From assembly GCA_013180625.2 (NCBI GenBank), contig SNVD02001400.1:310001-374000 (forward strand): a stretch of 64,000 nucleotides of DNA, written 5' to 3'. Both the position numbers and the translations under genes were made by a program. The notes below the pieces were generated by a model. It did not search any database. It saw nothing but the letters and a program-made list of their open reading frames with translations, and was not told where the DNA came from. This document shows, piece after piece, positions 38,801-51,400 of this stretch (the first letter of the stretch is position 1; each line of letters begins with the position of its first letter). This DNA is from Boswellia sacra (lineage: Eukaryota > Streptophyta > Magnoliopsida > Sapindales > Burseraceae).

Positions 38801-40703
38801 GTTATTCTTATTCTAAAAAGACAATCTTCCTAACCTAATTAACAACATATAATTTAATGGGTACTGGTGGATATTAAATATATATAAAATTAGTCATTGC
38901 CCCAGATACTCCGAATCCCAACTTGTAAGAGACGCAAAAATATTCTTGTCTGACTGAGTAATCTATGACTCGTATATAGAGTCTAGAACTAAAAATTTTC
39001 CACTAAATAGGCCAATGAAGTGATTAAGACTAAAAAAAATCTTATTTAAAGGTGCAAATAAATACTATTCATGATCTCTTATTAAGCATGCGAATAATTA
39101 TAAAAACATACGTATAGCACATTTTTTTACTTATATGACGTGCGTCTTGAAGGGTATGCAATACAGATACATGCATATTAGGAAATATTTGGCACAGATT
39201 ACATTCTCCTTACACCTAAATGGGCTCGTGTGACGGGTGCACACAGGAAGGAATTGCTGTTGGAAGAAGCTTTGCTATGTTCAAGAACTATCACATAGAT
39301 GGGAACAAAGAGATGATTGCTTTTGGGATGATGAACATTGCCGGCTCTTGCACTTCTTGCTACTTAACAACAGGTATAAATTTCTGACCTTCTCAATTAT
39401 TAGGACAGTATCTGGGCCAGGCTTAGGCCCAACCCATGTTATAGGACCAAATCTCAATTCTAAGCCGGATTTTGATAACTATTTATTTATGGGTGTTTAC
39501 CATGATTGCAATGCAGGGCCATTTTCTCGAACGGCAGTGAACTTCAATGCAGGATGCAAAAGTTCAGTATCCAATATAGTGATGGCCACAGCTGTGATGC
39601 TGACATTGCTATTCTTAACGCCTTTGTTCCATTACACTCCACTTGTGGTGCTCTCTTCTATAATTATTGCTGCCATGCTGGGCCTAATTGACTATCAAGC
39701 TGCCATTCACCTCTGGAAACTTGACAAATTTGACTTCGTTGTATGTATGAGTGCTTATCTTGGTGTGGTCTTTGGCAGTGTTGAGACTGGTTTAATCATT
39801 GCAGTAAGTAAACTTTTAACTTCGAGTGACATTGCTGAACCCATCTGAGCATTATTAATTGATATGCTTTCACTTTCATTTTCAGGTAACAATATCCTTA
39901 CTGAGAGTGCTGCTCTCTGTAGCAAGGCCCAGAACTTTTGTGTTAGGCAACATTCCAAACTCTGTAGTCTATAGAAGTATTGATCAATACCCAGCTGCCA
40001 CCTGTGTTCCTGGAGTTCTGATCCTTCAGATTGATGCATCAATCTACTTTGCCAATGCAAGCTACTTAAGAGAAAGGTACATATATATCAACTTCATAGG
40101 TTAATTGTTGTGTGAATTCCAAGTGTAAACAGAAGAAGAATATTTGCAAATCTTATTCTCTCAGGATTGCTAGATGGATCTACGAGGAGGAAGAAAGATT
40201 AAAGGTTTCGGGAGAAGCTAGCTTACACTACGTCATATTAGATATGAGCAGTGAGTAGCAATTGTTTACAGTAAGTACAAGATAAAAAGAGAGGGAACTA
40301 TATCTCTAATAATTCTGCAACAATTGCAGACGTTGGAAGCATTGATACGAGTGGAATTAGCATGCTTGAAGAAGTCAAGAAGAATGTCGATAGAAGAGGT
40401 CTCAAGGTACGTATAAATATTGTTTTTAGTCTCAAGATTGAGTTTTGGTAGTTTCGAAAGAGCTGGCTAATATGCTTGTTAGTTATTCACCGACTATACA
40501 TCTTACAATTGTTTCAGCTTGTGTTAGCGAACCCACGAAGTGAAGTGATTAAGAAGCTAGACAAGTCCAAGTTCATTGAAGACATCGGTCAAGAATGGAT
40601 CTATTTGACAGTAGGAGAGGCTGTTGCAACTTGCAATTACATGTTACACACTTGCAAATCAAATGCTGGAGCTGAAAATAGCTCACACGACAATAATGTC
40701 TGA
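35811..40703 (+). CDS. SULTR3;1: sulfate transporter 3;1 (SLC26/SulP family)
   Basis: Twelve exons: 35811-36126, 36262-36469, 36722-36893, 37020-37085, 38029-38142, 38454-38570, 39247-39373, 39517-39803, 39886-40076, 40165-40250, 40330-40406, 40518-40703. All junctions are GT-AG and in phase, giving 648 residues, the normal family length. The N-terminus resembles group 3 SULTRs (FLPDDPLRQFKNQ). The SulP signature PQGISYANLANLPP begins the membrane core (~90-480, about a dozen hydrophobic segments). The cytosolic STAS domain (~490-640) has LDMSNVGSIDTSGI. Group 3 members are proton-coupled sulfate carriers, several of them in the chloroplast envelope. The match in N-terminus and in the NNV end is closest to Arabidopsis SULTR3;1 as I recall it. 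Intron 4 carries a MITE. The gene looks intact. Confidence 0.95.
37311..37531. mobile_element. MITE in intron 4 of SULTR3;1
   Basis: 221 bp with ends GGGATCTTGTAACACAAA and, inverted, GGGAATGGAATTTTTAACAC. The inverted repeat continues for ~80 bp on each side, including GATACAAATTT. ATTAATTA flanks both sides but is offset by three bases on the left. The long inverted repeat, GGG ends and 8-9 bp flank suggest a Mutator-type MITE. It leaves the splice sites untouched. Confidence 0.6.
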
Positions 40704-41449
40704 TCTAAGATCGACAAGGTTCAAGTCATCAAGCAAAATGGGTCTGATCACAATAATGTGGCGATCATTTAATCATTTGCGAAGCACCATTTCCAATCTG
40801 ATTCATCAGAAGTAGAAGAATTAGATTATTGTAAAGGTGCCTGCAAGTTTAATATAGTTAGCTTATGTAATACTACACAAGAAAATAAGTTAAAAGAGTT
40901 TTTATTGTATGGAACTTTGAGATGAGGAGCACCATACCTGTAATTTTCAGTCTTACCAGTACGCATGGGTAATTTTGTTTGTACTTCTCTCTTCTGAATG
41001 TTTCAAAGATGCTCTAGTTAAGCAACGTAAAGCCAGACATAATTAGTATATATATAACTCGTCAACCAACATTAACATAAGATAAAGATGATATAACTAA
41101 ACGGTTCACATTGTGACATCAAAGCAAATTTTCGGCTAAAGAAAACACTAACTTCTCAAAAAATATAGTCTTCCGATTCCCACTAATTGGCAAATTCTAC
41201 AACAGCAACGTATTTTTCAGCACTAGCTTAATTGATAATATGTTGCTCAGTTATTCAATATACGACTTCCACCAACCAAATGGGAAAAGAAGATTATCAA
41301 ATGAGTTGTTATAAAGTCCAAAATGACTCTGACGTTGAGGTGTTGGATTGGAAAAGCAATCTTCCATATAACGTATGCAACAAAAACAGAATACAGCTAG
41401 GTCTTTCAGCCTATAATCACAGTCCAATCCGAAGTTGTAAGCAAACAAA
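40704..41449. other. 3' flank of SULTR3;1
   Basis: Probable 3' UTR and intergenic DNA. The frames at 41232-41453 and 41251-41448 have no recognisable domain. Confidence 0.4.
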
Positions 41450-41739
41450 ATGAAGTTAATATCTTTTCTGCTTCGGCTGCTCTGCCTAGTTCTTATATTG
41501 TCTCAGGTTACTAATGGAGACAGGAATGCAACTCACATGCAATTCATAGAAAAGCTAATCATATTCTGCATTAAGTGTCTTCAGATATAGTAGAACAAAT
41601 TAATACGGACTAAAAGCTACAAAATGAAACAAGTACTCACAGGTTCAGCAAATTGGGTCAGGGATTTCGTGGAAGAGAACATTATTCTAGGCCGCCACCA
41701 CGAGCTCCAAAAGGGAAGGAACCAGGAGAGGTCGATTGA
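41450..41739 (+). CDS. candidate small secreted peptide gene
   Basis: An ATG at 41450 opens a 46-codon frame starting MKLISFLLRLLCLVLILSQV, a convincing signal peptide, and running to a stop at 41588. About 55 bp further, after a TACTCACAG acceptor, a second frame (41643-41739) reads KLGQGFRGREHYSRPPPRAP and ends KEPGEVD-stop, basic and proline-rich like a processed peptide. A donor at 41573 (AA|GTGTCT) would join them in phase, giving ~73 residues. That donor is weak and would keep a hydrophobic stretch, so the model is uncertain. I do not recognise the family. The copia element begins ~110 bp beyond the stop. Confidence 0.3.
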
Positions 41740-41847
41740 CCGCTATAGAGCACAAGAAGAAGCTGCACTTGTTTTGGTTTAAACTAGTAGGAGTGAGTGA
41801 TTTGATTGCAAGTGTACCTGCTTGCATTTGCAGTAGTGTGTTATAAA

Positions 41848-42049
41848 TGTTGAGAGTAAAACTTTTCTGTATTGATAGAATGAAAAACTATGAAATTTAT
41901 GGAACAATCCTAAGAGACGAAATAGGAAAGAGATAAATACAAAATAAACCTACGATATTTTCCCTCTTATAGATAAACAAGAAATCCTAGATGAAATCCT
42001 AGATGATAAGGAAAATATAGATTACATAATATTGAAATAAATCTTGACA
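41848..42049 (-). repeat. 3' LTR of the copia element
   Basis: 202 bp, homologous to 46980-47172. It contains a direct repeat of AAATCCTAGATGA that the other LTR lacks. Confidence 0.9.
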
Positions 42050-42061
42050 CTCTCCCTCAAG
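42050..42061 (-). other. polypurine tract of the copia element
   Basis: CTTGAGGGAGAG on the minus strand, directly before the 3' LTR. It would prime plus-strand DNA synthesis. Confidence 0.8.
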
Positions 42062-42079
42062 TTAGAAAATAGATATCAT

Positions 42080-43078
42080 CTATACTAAACTTGGAATAAA
42101 GATGAAGGAAAATCTCTCTTTGCACAGCTTTAGTAAAAATGTCTCTAGCCTGATCTTTACTCTAGCCAATACTGTATATCTAATAAAATGATAATTAACT
42201 TCAATATATTTTGTCCTTTCATGAAAAACATGGTTACTAGTAATGTAGGGAACTGCAATAATATCGCAAAACATCATTGTAGGTGTTTTAATAGTCAATC
42301 CAAGCTCATCTAGCAAATTTTTCATCCACATAGTCTCACAAGTTGTATGAGCTATAGCATGATACTCTACTTTTGCACTAGATCTAGCAACCACATTTTG
42401 TTTTTTACTCCTCCATGTGACAAGGTTTCCTCCCAAATAGGTGCAATATCCATTAGTAGGTTTTCTATCAGATTTTGAACCAGCCCAATCAGCATCTAAA
42501 TAATTGATTATATCAAGTTCCTTCCCTTTTTTGTAGAACACCCCTTTTCCAACAGACAGCTTAAGATAACGTAGAATTCTACACACAGCTTCCCATTGAA
42601 TCTTTCTTGGATTTTGCATATACTAACTAATAACTCTAACTGTAAAGGTAATATCAGGTCGAATGATAATAAGATGAATCAACTTACTAACAAGACTTCT
42701 GTTTCTCTTTTCATCTTCAAATTATGGACTACTTTCATCATCTATGACTACATTAGGATCGATAGGAATCTCAATTGGTTTGGATTCTAACATCCATGTT
42801 TCAACAAACAAGTCTTGGACATACTTTCTCTGAAAAAGAACAAGCCCTTCTTTACTTCGTGCAACTTCAATACTGAGGAAATATCGTAGTTTGCCAAGAT
42901 CTTTAGTGTGAAATTGTTTTCTCAATTGTTGTTTTAAATTTTCAATTATATTAGAATCACTTCCAATCACAATGATGTCATCCATATACACTACCAAAAT
43001 TACAATTCCTACGCCATTTTTCTTGACAAACACAGAATGATCAGAACGACAAGACTTGAACTCAATGGAGAATAACAT
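42080..43078 (-). pseudogene. copia reverse transcriptase / RNase H remnant
   Basis: The frame 43078-42722 holds the reverse transcriptase palm with VVYMDDIIVIG, the YMDD active site. After breaks, the frame 42619-42080 encodes RNase H with DADWAGSKSDRKPTNGY and ARSSAKVEYHA. The two frames are separated by stops and shifts. Part of copia pol, used for reverse transcription of the element RNA. Confidence 0.9.
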
Positions 43079-43962
43079 TCCACTAAGCTTTTCAAACCAA
43101 GCCCATGGAGATTCTTCAACCTATAAATAGCTTTCTTCAATTTATGAACTTGCTGTGACTCCTTCTGAGCAATAAACCAAGGAGGTTACTCTATATAGAC
43201 CTCTTTATACAGATCATCATGCAAAAAACATTTTTTACATCAAGTTGAAAAAGAGATCAATTGCAGAAAATAGCTAAAGAGATCAAGATACGTACAGAAT
43301 TGAGCCTGGCAACTGGAGAAAAAGTCTCAAGATAATTAACCCCATAAGTTTGTGTATAGTGGCAACCAACCGTGCTTTTAACCTTTTAGTAGTGCCATCA
43401 GGATGATATGTGATAGTAAACACCTATCGATAACTAATAACTTCTTTACTACTGGGTATGGTTGTAAGGCCCACGTACCACGACTACAAAGAGTTGACAT
43501 CTTCTCTTCCATAGCCTTTCAACAACCAGAATGAGTTAATTTCTCTTGGTAATTATTAGGAAGGCAAACCACAAACAAACAAAAAGAAAAAGTTCGAAAA
43601 GAGGAAGATAAACCATCAAAGGAGACAATTAGAAATTGGATACTTTTGAGCTTTATGAGTACTTTTCTGAAGAGCAATAAGGAGCTCAAGATCTAATGGA
43701 TCTGGCATAGAAATAGAATTTGAATTGGAAGAAGATTCTTGAGTGGAGGATAGAACAGATTTTGGGATATCACCTGAAGGAATATTTTGCAAAGCTTTTT
43801 CGTCTTGTATACAACTGCATAGGCTTAGACATAGACTCATTAGGTAAGATAGGAAAAGGAATAGGAGGAAAGACTATCAGTGTCTAATTGAGAACCATCT
43901 GATGAAAAATATGGGGTAGACTAAAAAAAAGTTAGATCAGCACTAACAAAGTATTTTCCAAA

Positions 43963-44700
43963 CTAAGGATCAAGACACTTATAACCTTTCTGAGTGCGAC
44001 AATACCCTAGAAAAACACATTTAATATATCTAGGAGAAAACCTATCCAATAGACAATTTTGGTTTACATAATAGGCACAACAAAAAATACGAGGAGGAAG
44101 AAGGAAGAGAGGTTCACCTAGATGTAGAATAGAATAATGGAGTACAAAAATTAGGAATCGACAAAGGAGCATGATTGATTAGATAATAAGCGATTAGAAC
44201 CGCTTCCCCCCAATATTGAGATGGTACCTTTATATGATATAATAAGGTGCGGAAAACATCTAACACATGTCTATTCTTTCTTTTAGCTCCTCCATTCTGT
44301 TATAGAGTGTAAGAGAATGAGGTTTGATGCGAGATGCCATTAGGATTTTCAAAATGAGATAAAAAAGAAGAAGTGTATTATAATGGATTGTCTAAACGTA
44401 AAACTTTAATTGAAATGCCAAACTGATTGTTTATTTCATTACAAAATAACTTAAACTTATGAGGGACCTTAGATCAGTCTTTCAATAAATACAACCAAGT
44501 AGTTTTAGAATGGTCATTAATAAATGTTACAAAATATTGAAAACCATGACCATTAGTAACCTTACAACGTCCTCACACATCAGAGTGGACCAAATAAAAT
44601 GGTTTGGTACTAATGACTCTACTAGGAAAACCAAAACGATAATGCTTTCCTAACTGACACGACTCACAAGTTAATTTATTTGCTGCTAAAATACCCATAC
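43963..44700 (-). pseudogene. copia integrase remnant
   Basis: The frame 44172-43963 ends with CVFLGYCRTQKGYKCLDP, the conserved tail of copia integrase. Upstream on the minus strand (to ~44700), fragments of the integrase core and zinc-binding region are readable but scattered over several frames. Confidence 0.75.
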
Positions 44701-44978
44701 CTAAACGACAATGCCACTGCTTAGGAGACACAGAGGTAGAAAGAGCATGTGGAGACGACGCTATAGGCTAAAACAGTGATATATCCTTTTTTTTCATGTC
44801 ATCCACCAGTCATCTTTCTTGTACTAAGATCCTGGAAAATATAATAAGACGAAAAAAATGTGATGGAACAATTAAATTGCTTTGAAAGTTGACTAACAGA
44901 AAGAAGATTAATTGAAAATTAGGGAACATATAAAACAAATGACAAGTGAAGATGAGAAGTACGACACACAGTGCTAAA

Positions 44979-45417
44979 TAGGGATGGCAAAATCCGGGTG
45001 CGAGTGTGGGTTTTGCGTTTCCACACCCGCACCGGATTTCAAATTCCCTCCCTGATCCCCGAAAATTCCCTGGATTTTTCTGGGTGCGGGTATTTACGGG
45101 TTTTGAGATTGTACATACCGCAACTGCACCGTACCTGAAAAAAACCCGGATTTCCCCGGATTTTTTTCCACTTTTTTCTTAATTTTTTTTCATAAATACT
45201 TTGAGTTATGCAGGTACGGGTACAGGTGCGGGATTTATTGGCAATACCGCACTCACACCGTACCTGCACTTTTTTTTAAAAAAATACCCGCACCCGGATT
45301 TTTTCCCCCCAAAATCTGGGTTTTTTTCACCCGGATTGTCCAGGGAAAATCCAGGTACCCAGATTGTCCCGGAAAAATCCAGGTACCCAGATTATCCGAG
45401 TTTTTTTGCCATCCCTA
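44979..45417. mobile_element. second hAT-type MITE, inserted in the copia element
   Basis: Both ends read TAGGGATGGCAA (the right one inverted). The flanks GTGCTAAA (44971-44978) and GTGCCAGA (45418-45425) match at 6 of 8 bases, a decayed 8-bp target duplication. 439 bp, rich in CCCGGAT and ACCCGCAC repeats, no transposase. It belongs to the same TIR class as the element at 26161 but has a different interior. Confidence 0.85.
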
Positions 45418-45494
45418 GTGCCAGATCCATTTACATGTGATTGTGAACCATTAGCTAAAAATATAGAAGACTATTTATGTGAAGAAGAAAAAGA

Positions 45495-46460
45495 CTAAAA
45501 TAGAAACTTATTGCCTGTGATATGAGAAGACATTCGAGAATCAATTATCCATTGAGTGGATTTAGAAGAGAACAAAAACGCACTAGGCATACTTAATGGA
45601 ACAATAGAAGCAGAGGTGGCAGACTCATTGGATAGAGGAGCACTTGGAACAAAAGCCTTATTAGATTGCTCAAGTGGCGGAACTGGAGGACTAGAAGTAT
45701 GATTAGAAATTGGATGTCCACCAAAACTTTGATTACCCCACTCAGGTTTGCCAAACTTGTCCCAATATTTCTTCAATGGGTGATTAAGTCTGCCACAATG
45801 AGAACAAGGACTACGATCACCACGACCTCTCCCTTGTCCTCTACCTCTTCTAGAAAATGACCCTCTTCCTCTTGTTCTAGAAGCAACTAAAACAGAGGCT
45901 TGTTGATTATTTTGAGAGCAAGGCAATCATTGAAGTTGAGCATAAACTTATTCAATGTTTGAAAGATCTTTCTCAGTCAAAATGTTATTCTCAGCACTAT
46001 CATAAACAAGGTTCAAACTAGATAAAAATTTAACCACAAAAACCGCTTCTCGTTGTTTCTTTCATTCCTTAACATCATTAGTAATACGTTGATATGAATT
46101 AATTTCATTCATCAACCCTTCTATCACTCCAAAGTGTTCACTCAATGTTTTATCACCTTGTTGACAAGAAACTAAGGTTGAATACAAATCAAAGATCTTA
46201 GCAACATCCTAAGATTAAGCATACCTAGATTGAAGAGAATCCCATAATTCTTGTGTTGTCTCCACCCAGATAACAGTAGCAGCCAACCATGGTTCCATAC
46301 TATTCCACAAACATGTAGCGACAACCATGTTGTCTTCTTGAACCCATTTAGCATACTCCTTTGAATCAGAAGATTGAGCATCTTGAGTCAAATAATGACG
46401 TTTCCCTTGGCCAATCAAATACTTGTTACTATTTTCGTGCATAAATTGTAATTTGAGCCA
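45495..46460 (-). pseudogene. copia gag remnant
   Basis: An N-terminal piece near 46460 reads TTKLNGSNYNL, usual for copia gag. The frame 45926-45495 has an RGRGQGRGRGDR basic stretch and a zinc knuckle, CSHCGRLNHPLKKYW, in which the last Cys is replaced by Tyr. It is followed by the STQWIIDS motif that starts the protease, also altered. Several frameshifts separate the pieces. Confidence 0.85.
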
Positions 46461-46967
46461 TTCAACTTTGTTGTAATGGAATCACCAACTCCAAGAGGAC
46501 TAAAGGACGATTAAGGCACCATAGGAACCCCAAACATGAAAGATCTTCCAAACAAAATACTACATGCATCCTTAGAAAAGAAAAAAAATTCAAAAAATGA
46601 AGTCTGAATCACAACACCAAAGTCTTGATGAGTGAATAAGCACAAGAGACCACACAAAACCACAAGATTGGCTTAATAATTCTCAGAGAGAGACGTTTTG
46701 GACATCAAAAAAATACAACCAGGACATGAAACACCATTTTTCGACCAAAATCGAACAAGATAGCAACTTTTCCGGCGATCGGAGAACTTTTTCAATAGCA
46801 TTTCTCGACAACAGCAAGGGGGTTCTGAACATTGGTGAACTGAATGGGATGGGCAGTGACAGTCACCATTGATCAGAGGTGGACGGTGGCTCTCTGGGCA
46901 AGGACAAGTTAGGGTTTGTATTATTTTTTTTTTTAAGAAAAGAGAAGGTGAGAAGGATTTTGATCTT

Positions 46968-46979
46968 GCTCTGATACTA
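46968..46979 (-). other. primer-binding site (initiator tRNA-Met type)
   Basis: TAGTATCAGAGC on the minus strand, adjacent to the 5' LTR. It matches the usual copia TGGTATCAGAGC except for one base. Confidence 0.85.
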
Positions 46980-47172
46980 TGTTGAGAGTTAAACTTTTCT
47001 GTATTGATAGGAGGAAATAATTATGAAATTTATAGTACAATCCTAAGAAACAAAATAGGAAACAGATAAATACAAAATAAACCTAGGATATTTTCCCTCT
47101 TTTAGATCAACAGGAAATCCTAGATGATAAGGAAAAACATAAATTACATAATATTGAAATAAATCTTAATAA
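46980..47172 (-). repeat. 5' LTR of the copia element
   Basis: 193 bp. On the minus strand it ends CTCTCAACA and is followed directly by the primer-binding site. The outer end (TATTAAG) has diverged from the expected TGTCAAG. Confidence 0.9.
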
Positions 47173-47177
47173 TAAAT

Positions 47178-48407
47178 ATAGCTGAGTAATATGCCTTTAC
47201 AATAAAATTAAAATTGAAATGGCTTTGGCAAGAAATATTAATATGAAATGTTAGACAGCAGAAACGACGCAATAATGATGCATCATTGATAATCAAATTG
47301 AGCATTTGAGCTCGAAAAGGTTCCACATGATAACAAGCATGTTGAATAACTCCGATTAACTTTTCACTGCTACGGAAAGATCGAAGACACCAAAGCCTTA
47401 ATTGATCAATCAAAGAGGATATTCGTTGATAACTACATTCTAAGAATTAAGATGTCAAGTAATTAAACTAGCCTAATAGTGGATTTATTTCTTGATAAAT
47501 GTATTGCAATTCTCACAGGAATGTTTGAATTAATTTTTCATTACTGTGTTACTAGCTTCCTTTTACCTGTACAACGAATTCTTAAAAGTATCCATCAACT
47601 AAGCCGCTTAAGAATTCTTGTTGGTACCCATAAAGCTACAAGGATTTCTATCCGATTTGAAAATTTCTTCCTCCTCTATTTGGGTTTGCATGTTGATCGT
47701 ACAAGCCAACCATAAATTAATTAATTTTTATTGAGAATCAGTCAGTTAATACAATTGTGCTTCTTATTCTGTTTAGCACTCGAACTGACACCAGTAAGGA
47801 TATTGTCCGACCCAAACTGAACAATAACAAACATAATTTGGTAATCTTTTGACAGTCTTCTTTCGCCATTGAGAGATTGCCCACAAGTTTTATTGACAAG
47901 ACTCGAACAAAAATACAATCTCATACTAAAATGAAAATCATGGAAACAGTCATCTATGATTCTATATTATATATCTTGCATAAACATGGCACAAGTTTAA
48001 GGTTCAAAATGATCAATCTTAGCCGGCTCTACACAAAATTTCAGGATCAATATTAGCATTAGCGGTACAGTCTACAGACCAAAAGTGGTAATTGATGTCA
48101 ACCAACAGAAGGAGTCAATACCCCTTACCACAAATATACAAGTAATTTTACAATAAATAATCTCCCAAAAAGCAATCTCTCGACAAGCCCAGCAAAAATC
48201 CTCCATATTCAAAATTGAGTGCAAGAACGGGCATGGCTAAGAAAACACCTTGCATTACAATTATCACATCCCTATGAGAAATTGAACCCCAAATCAAAGC
48301 AAAAACAGGCATCTAAACGTTCTCCATTGAGTTTCACCATATAAGCTTCACCTTTAAGCGTGTCCATCATTTTCCTACAATAAATTCCAAGGAAATAAAA
48401 AAGGGCA
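47178..48407. other. 3' flank of TPR3
   Basis: Between the copia element and the stop codon of the minus-strand TPR3 gene. The last few hundred bases (about 48000-48407) probably encode its 3' UTR. Small frames at 47144-47413, 47479-47715 and 47742-47924 are not supported. Confidence 0.4.
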
Positions 48408-51400
48408 CTAAGAATTGGACAGCTTTTCCTTGAACAAGCGTGGAAGCACTTCATGGGCACTGATGTCCAAAACCTCAGGGTCCCTGTAAAAGGGTTGGCC
48501 AGTTTAGGTTTCATTGTTTTCAATAAAAAATAAAATGCCACAAAAAAGAAGCCACCATAGTTCTATGATGAGACATCCATTATAATAGCATGGTTTCTAT
48601 TCGACATATTATTGTATGATAAAGGTGAATGGAACAAACATAAGCTGGCATACCAAGATGTTGAACAATATAGAGCTATGTACAAGAAGACAATCTCCAT
48701 CACTACCAGAATCAACAAGCAATAAAATCCGCAACAGCATCACATCTAGACTATCTACCACTAAAATGTGAATTTTCCCCTATAGCAATGAGCTTAATGG
48801 TCAGTTGGCCAGTTTCATAGAAAGAGCCCAATAAGAAAGGTAGATTTTCAAATATCAAGACAGTATGATAAAGAGCGCCAAACACTCAACAGGCCAGGCA
48901 ATGAATACTGACTAAACCAATCACATACAACAGTTCAAGATGTAAAATAAGCCTCTAAGTTGACTTCCAGTCACCTTTGAGATATTTCCATAAGATTAAC
49001 TTTCACCAACCAGCAAAATTTACAATTAAGTCCAAAAAAGATATTCATAATCAATAATATTATGTGCATATGCGGGAGTGAATGAGACCTGCAAAATATT
49101 TGCCCCTTTTCATTGGAACTAGGTATAAACCATAGCTTTCGGAGGAGAGGTGACTCAAATTGAACAAAGAAACCATCATTTTGCCCATGTCTCCACTTTC
49201 TAGATCCTTGACCTTTCCAAACCTGCAAAGATAGCATATTATTAATAAGACTTTGTAAACTCACCTTCTATCTGTAGACAGGGAAGAGTATCCAATCACA
49301 TATCACAAGTAGAAGTTGGACTTGGAAATGTCCACACCAGCCAGAAACAGTAAAACCTGAACTAACCAGCCAATCAAGGACATGAACCCATTTGAGATTA
49401 ACAAACTGTTAAATCAATATCATACATAATTATTGTTGAAACTTTCATAAGCAAATTAAGTTTCAGATAAGCTTTAAACAAAACTTTTGTAGTTATACAA
49501 ATTGGTAATGGATAGGACATCAATTTCAACCCCTTATAAATGGATTAGTCGAAACTAGAAAGTATGAAACCCAACCTCACAAATAAGGGAAACCTTCAGC
49601 AATTGAAATTGAGTGGCTTGAGACATTCAAAAAACACAAAATTCCTTTTCTGGCTCCTCATCAAAATTTGATGAGCATACACACCACTCCAGAGGAGTTA
49701 CCGCCCATCTGATTTTGGACCAGGCTTTTCATGACAAACAATAGACATACTTATATTATCTTTTCTTTCCTTTTTTTTTTTTTTTTTGGTATTGTGATTC
49801 CAAATGCAATCAAACACACCCAAAAAAAATGTTTTATTTCTTTTTCTCTTCTTTCTGACCAAGGCCTAGCTTGGGTGCCGATAATTGCTATGATTTCCAG
49901 CTTCTACAAGCAAAAGCTTGACAAAGCAAACAGCTGGCATATATGTGCCTGTATGTCGTGTTTCTGTGGCAATCCGGGCAGTTTCTACTGTATTAAATGA
50001 AAAACTATAACAGAAGTTTCACATATAAATAACATCACTCTTCCGAAAATAATGAAGTTTCTATGTTCATTAAAATTAAAGCTCATGTGTCTTTAGGTGA
50101 ATTACACCACCACATATCCACACATTATTGATACATAGGTAGTTTAGCAATTATACACAAACAATACAAATGCTTTTCTTGTCAAGAAGACTTATACCAA
50201 TAAAAAACACATAAAAAAGAGAATATATGCCACCTGAGGGTAAGATATAATGCTTTTTGGAGCCACTAGGCAGGCTGCACTAGAGAAAGATTCCTCAGCA
50301 TACTGCCTTAGAAATGAAAAACAACTGCTATGTGTATGGGGTGACTCAAATGCCTGGTACAACAGAGAAGTAATCATTATAAGAAGAAAATAGATCCTTT
50401 CATTTAATAGTACTGAAAACACAACGAGTACATACAAGTGAGATTGATGGACCAAAAAGTATAAGCATGTACATATTTAAATTATATCCTCGATCTAGCA
50501 CCTCCGAAAAAGTTTCATTTATACATTTATACCAAACAACAATAAAAGTTTTTAGAATGAAAAAAGGTTATAAACCCAAATAATGTCATATGAAAATATC
50601 AAAATGCTGAAATCAGGAAGAACAAATGGTGACAGAAGATTTGGTACCTTATCAATATTGACAACTGGAGCATATTTCTCAGTGTCTGTATTATCTTTAT
50701 CGAGAAGGAAATAGACTCTAGCATCTACTTTAGAAGTTTCATGCCATGACTTCACTGCTGCCTCCATTGTCTGAACAAGAAAAGTAAAGACATCCTTCCA
50801 ACATTCTTCAGATCCATACTTCTCAGACTGCAAAGAGGAAGACCAACTTAATCCTCCTTATAGGGAAACGCTCAAAACAATTCTCTGAGGGTAAAACTGC
50901 ATTGTACAGTTCAGAGAATCAGCAGAACTTCTGCTTATCAGAGAAGTAACAGAATATAGAACAACCATAACCAATACAAACACATATTCAGATGAATTAC
51001 TGTCAAGAATTATGTGTTAAACATGCAAAGAGGAGACTGTGCCTTTAAATATATATTCAGAATGAAGTGAGATGCAAGTAAAATTACACGAAAACAATGA
51101 GTCTTGGTTTAGAAGCTACACCAACCATTTCAGATTTTACAGCATCTAGATGTTTCACCATATCAACATTAGATCTCATGTTCTCGACTTCTTGAGCTCG
51201 TTTCTTGTCCTTTGCCAACTGGGAAATCCTCTTGATCTTTCTTGATACTTCTGCACTCTGTGCATTGTATTGCAAAGCTGTCTGGAAGGCACTTAAGGCC
51301 TTGAACAAGTGAACACAAATTATATTAGCAAAAGAAAATGTAATCATGTGCTCTTGCCCAGAAGGCTGTCACATAAAATTGAAGGGGAACAAATTACAAA

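Larger units (their letters stand above)
41848..47172 (-). mobile_element. full-length degenerate Ty1/copia retrotransposon
   Basis: Two LTRs (41848-42049 and 46980-47172) with TG...CA ends (TGTTGAG on the plus strand) enclose gag-pol remnants on the minus strand, in the copia order gag, integrase, reverse transcriptase, RNase H. An exact 5-bp target duplication ATAAA lies at 41843-41847 and 47173-47177. A primer-binding site and a polypurine tract sit next to the LTRs. The coding region is broken by many frameshifts and stops, and a hAT MITE (44979-45417) is inserted in it. The LTRs differ by scattered substitutions and a ~10-bp indel, so the insertion is not recent. Immobile by itself. Confidence 0.93.

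Noticed and set aside
39237..39848. 203-codon uninterrupted plus-strand frame
   Set aside because: Reads through an intron and starts out of frame; SULTR3;1 exons 7 and 8 explain the coding part.
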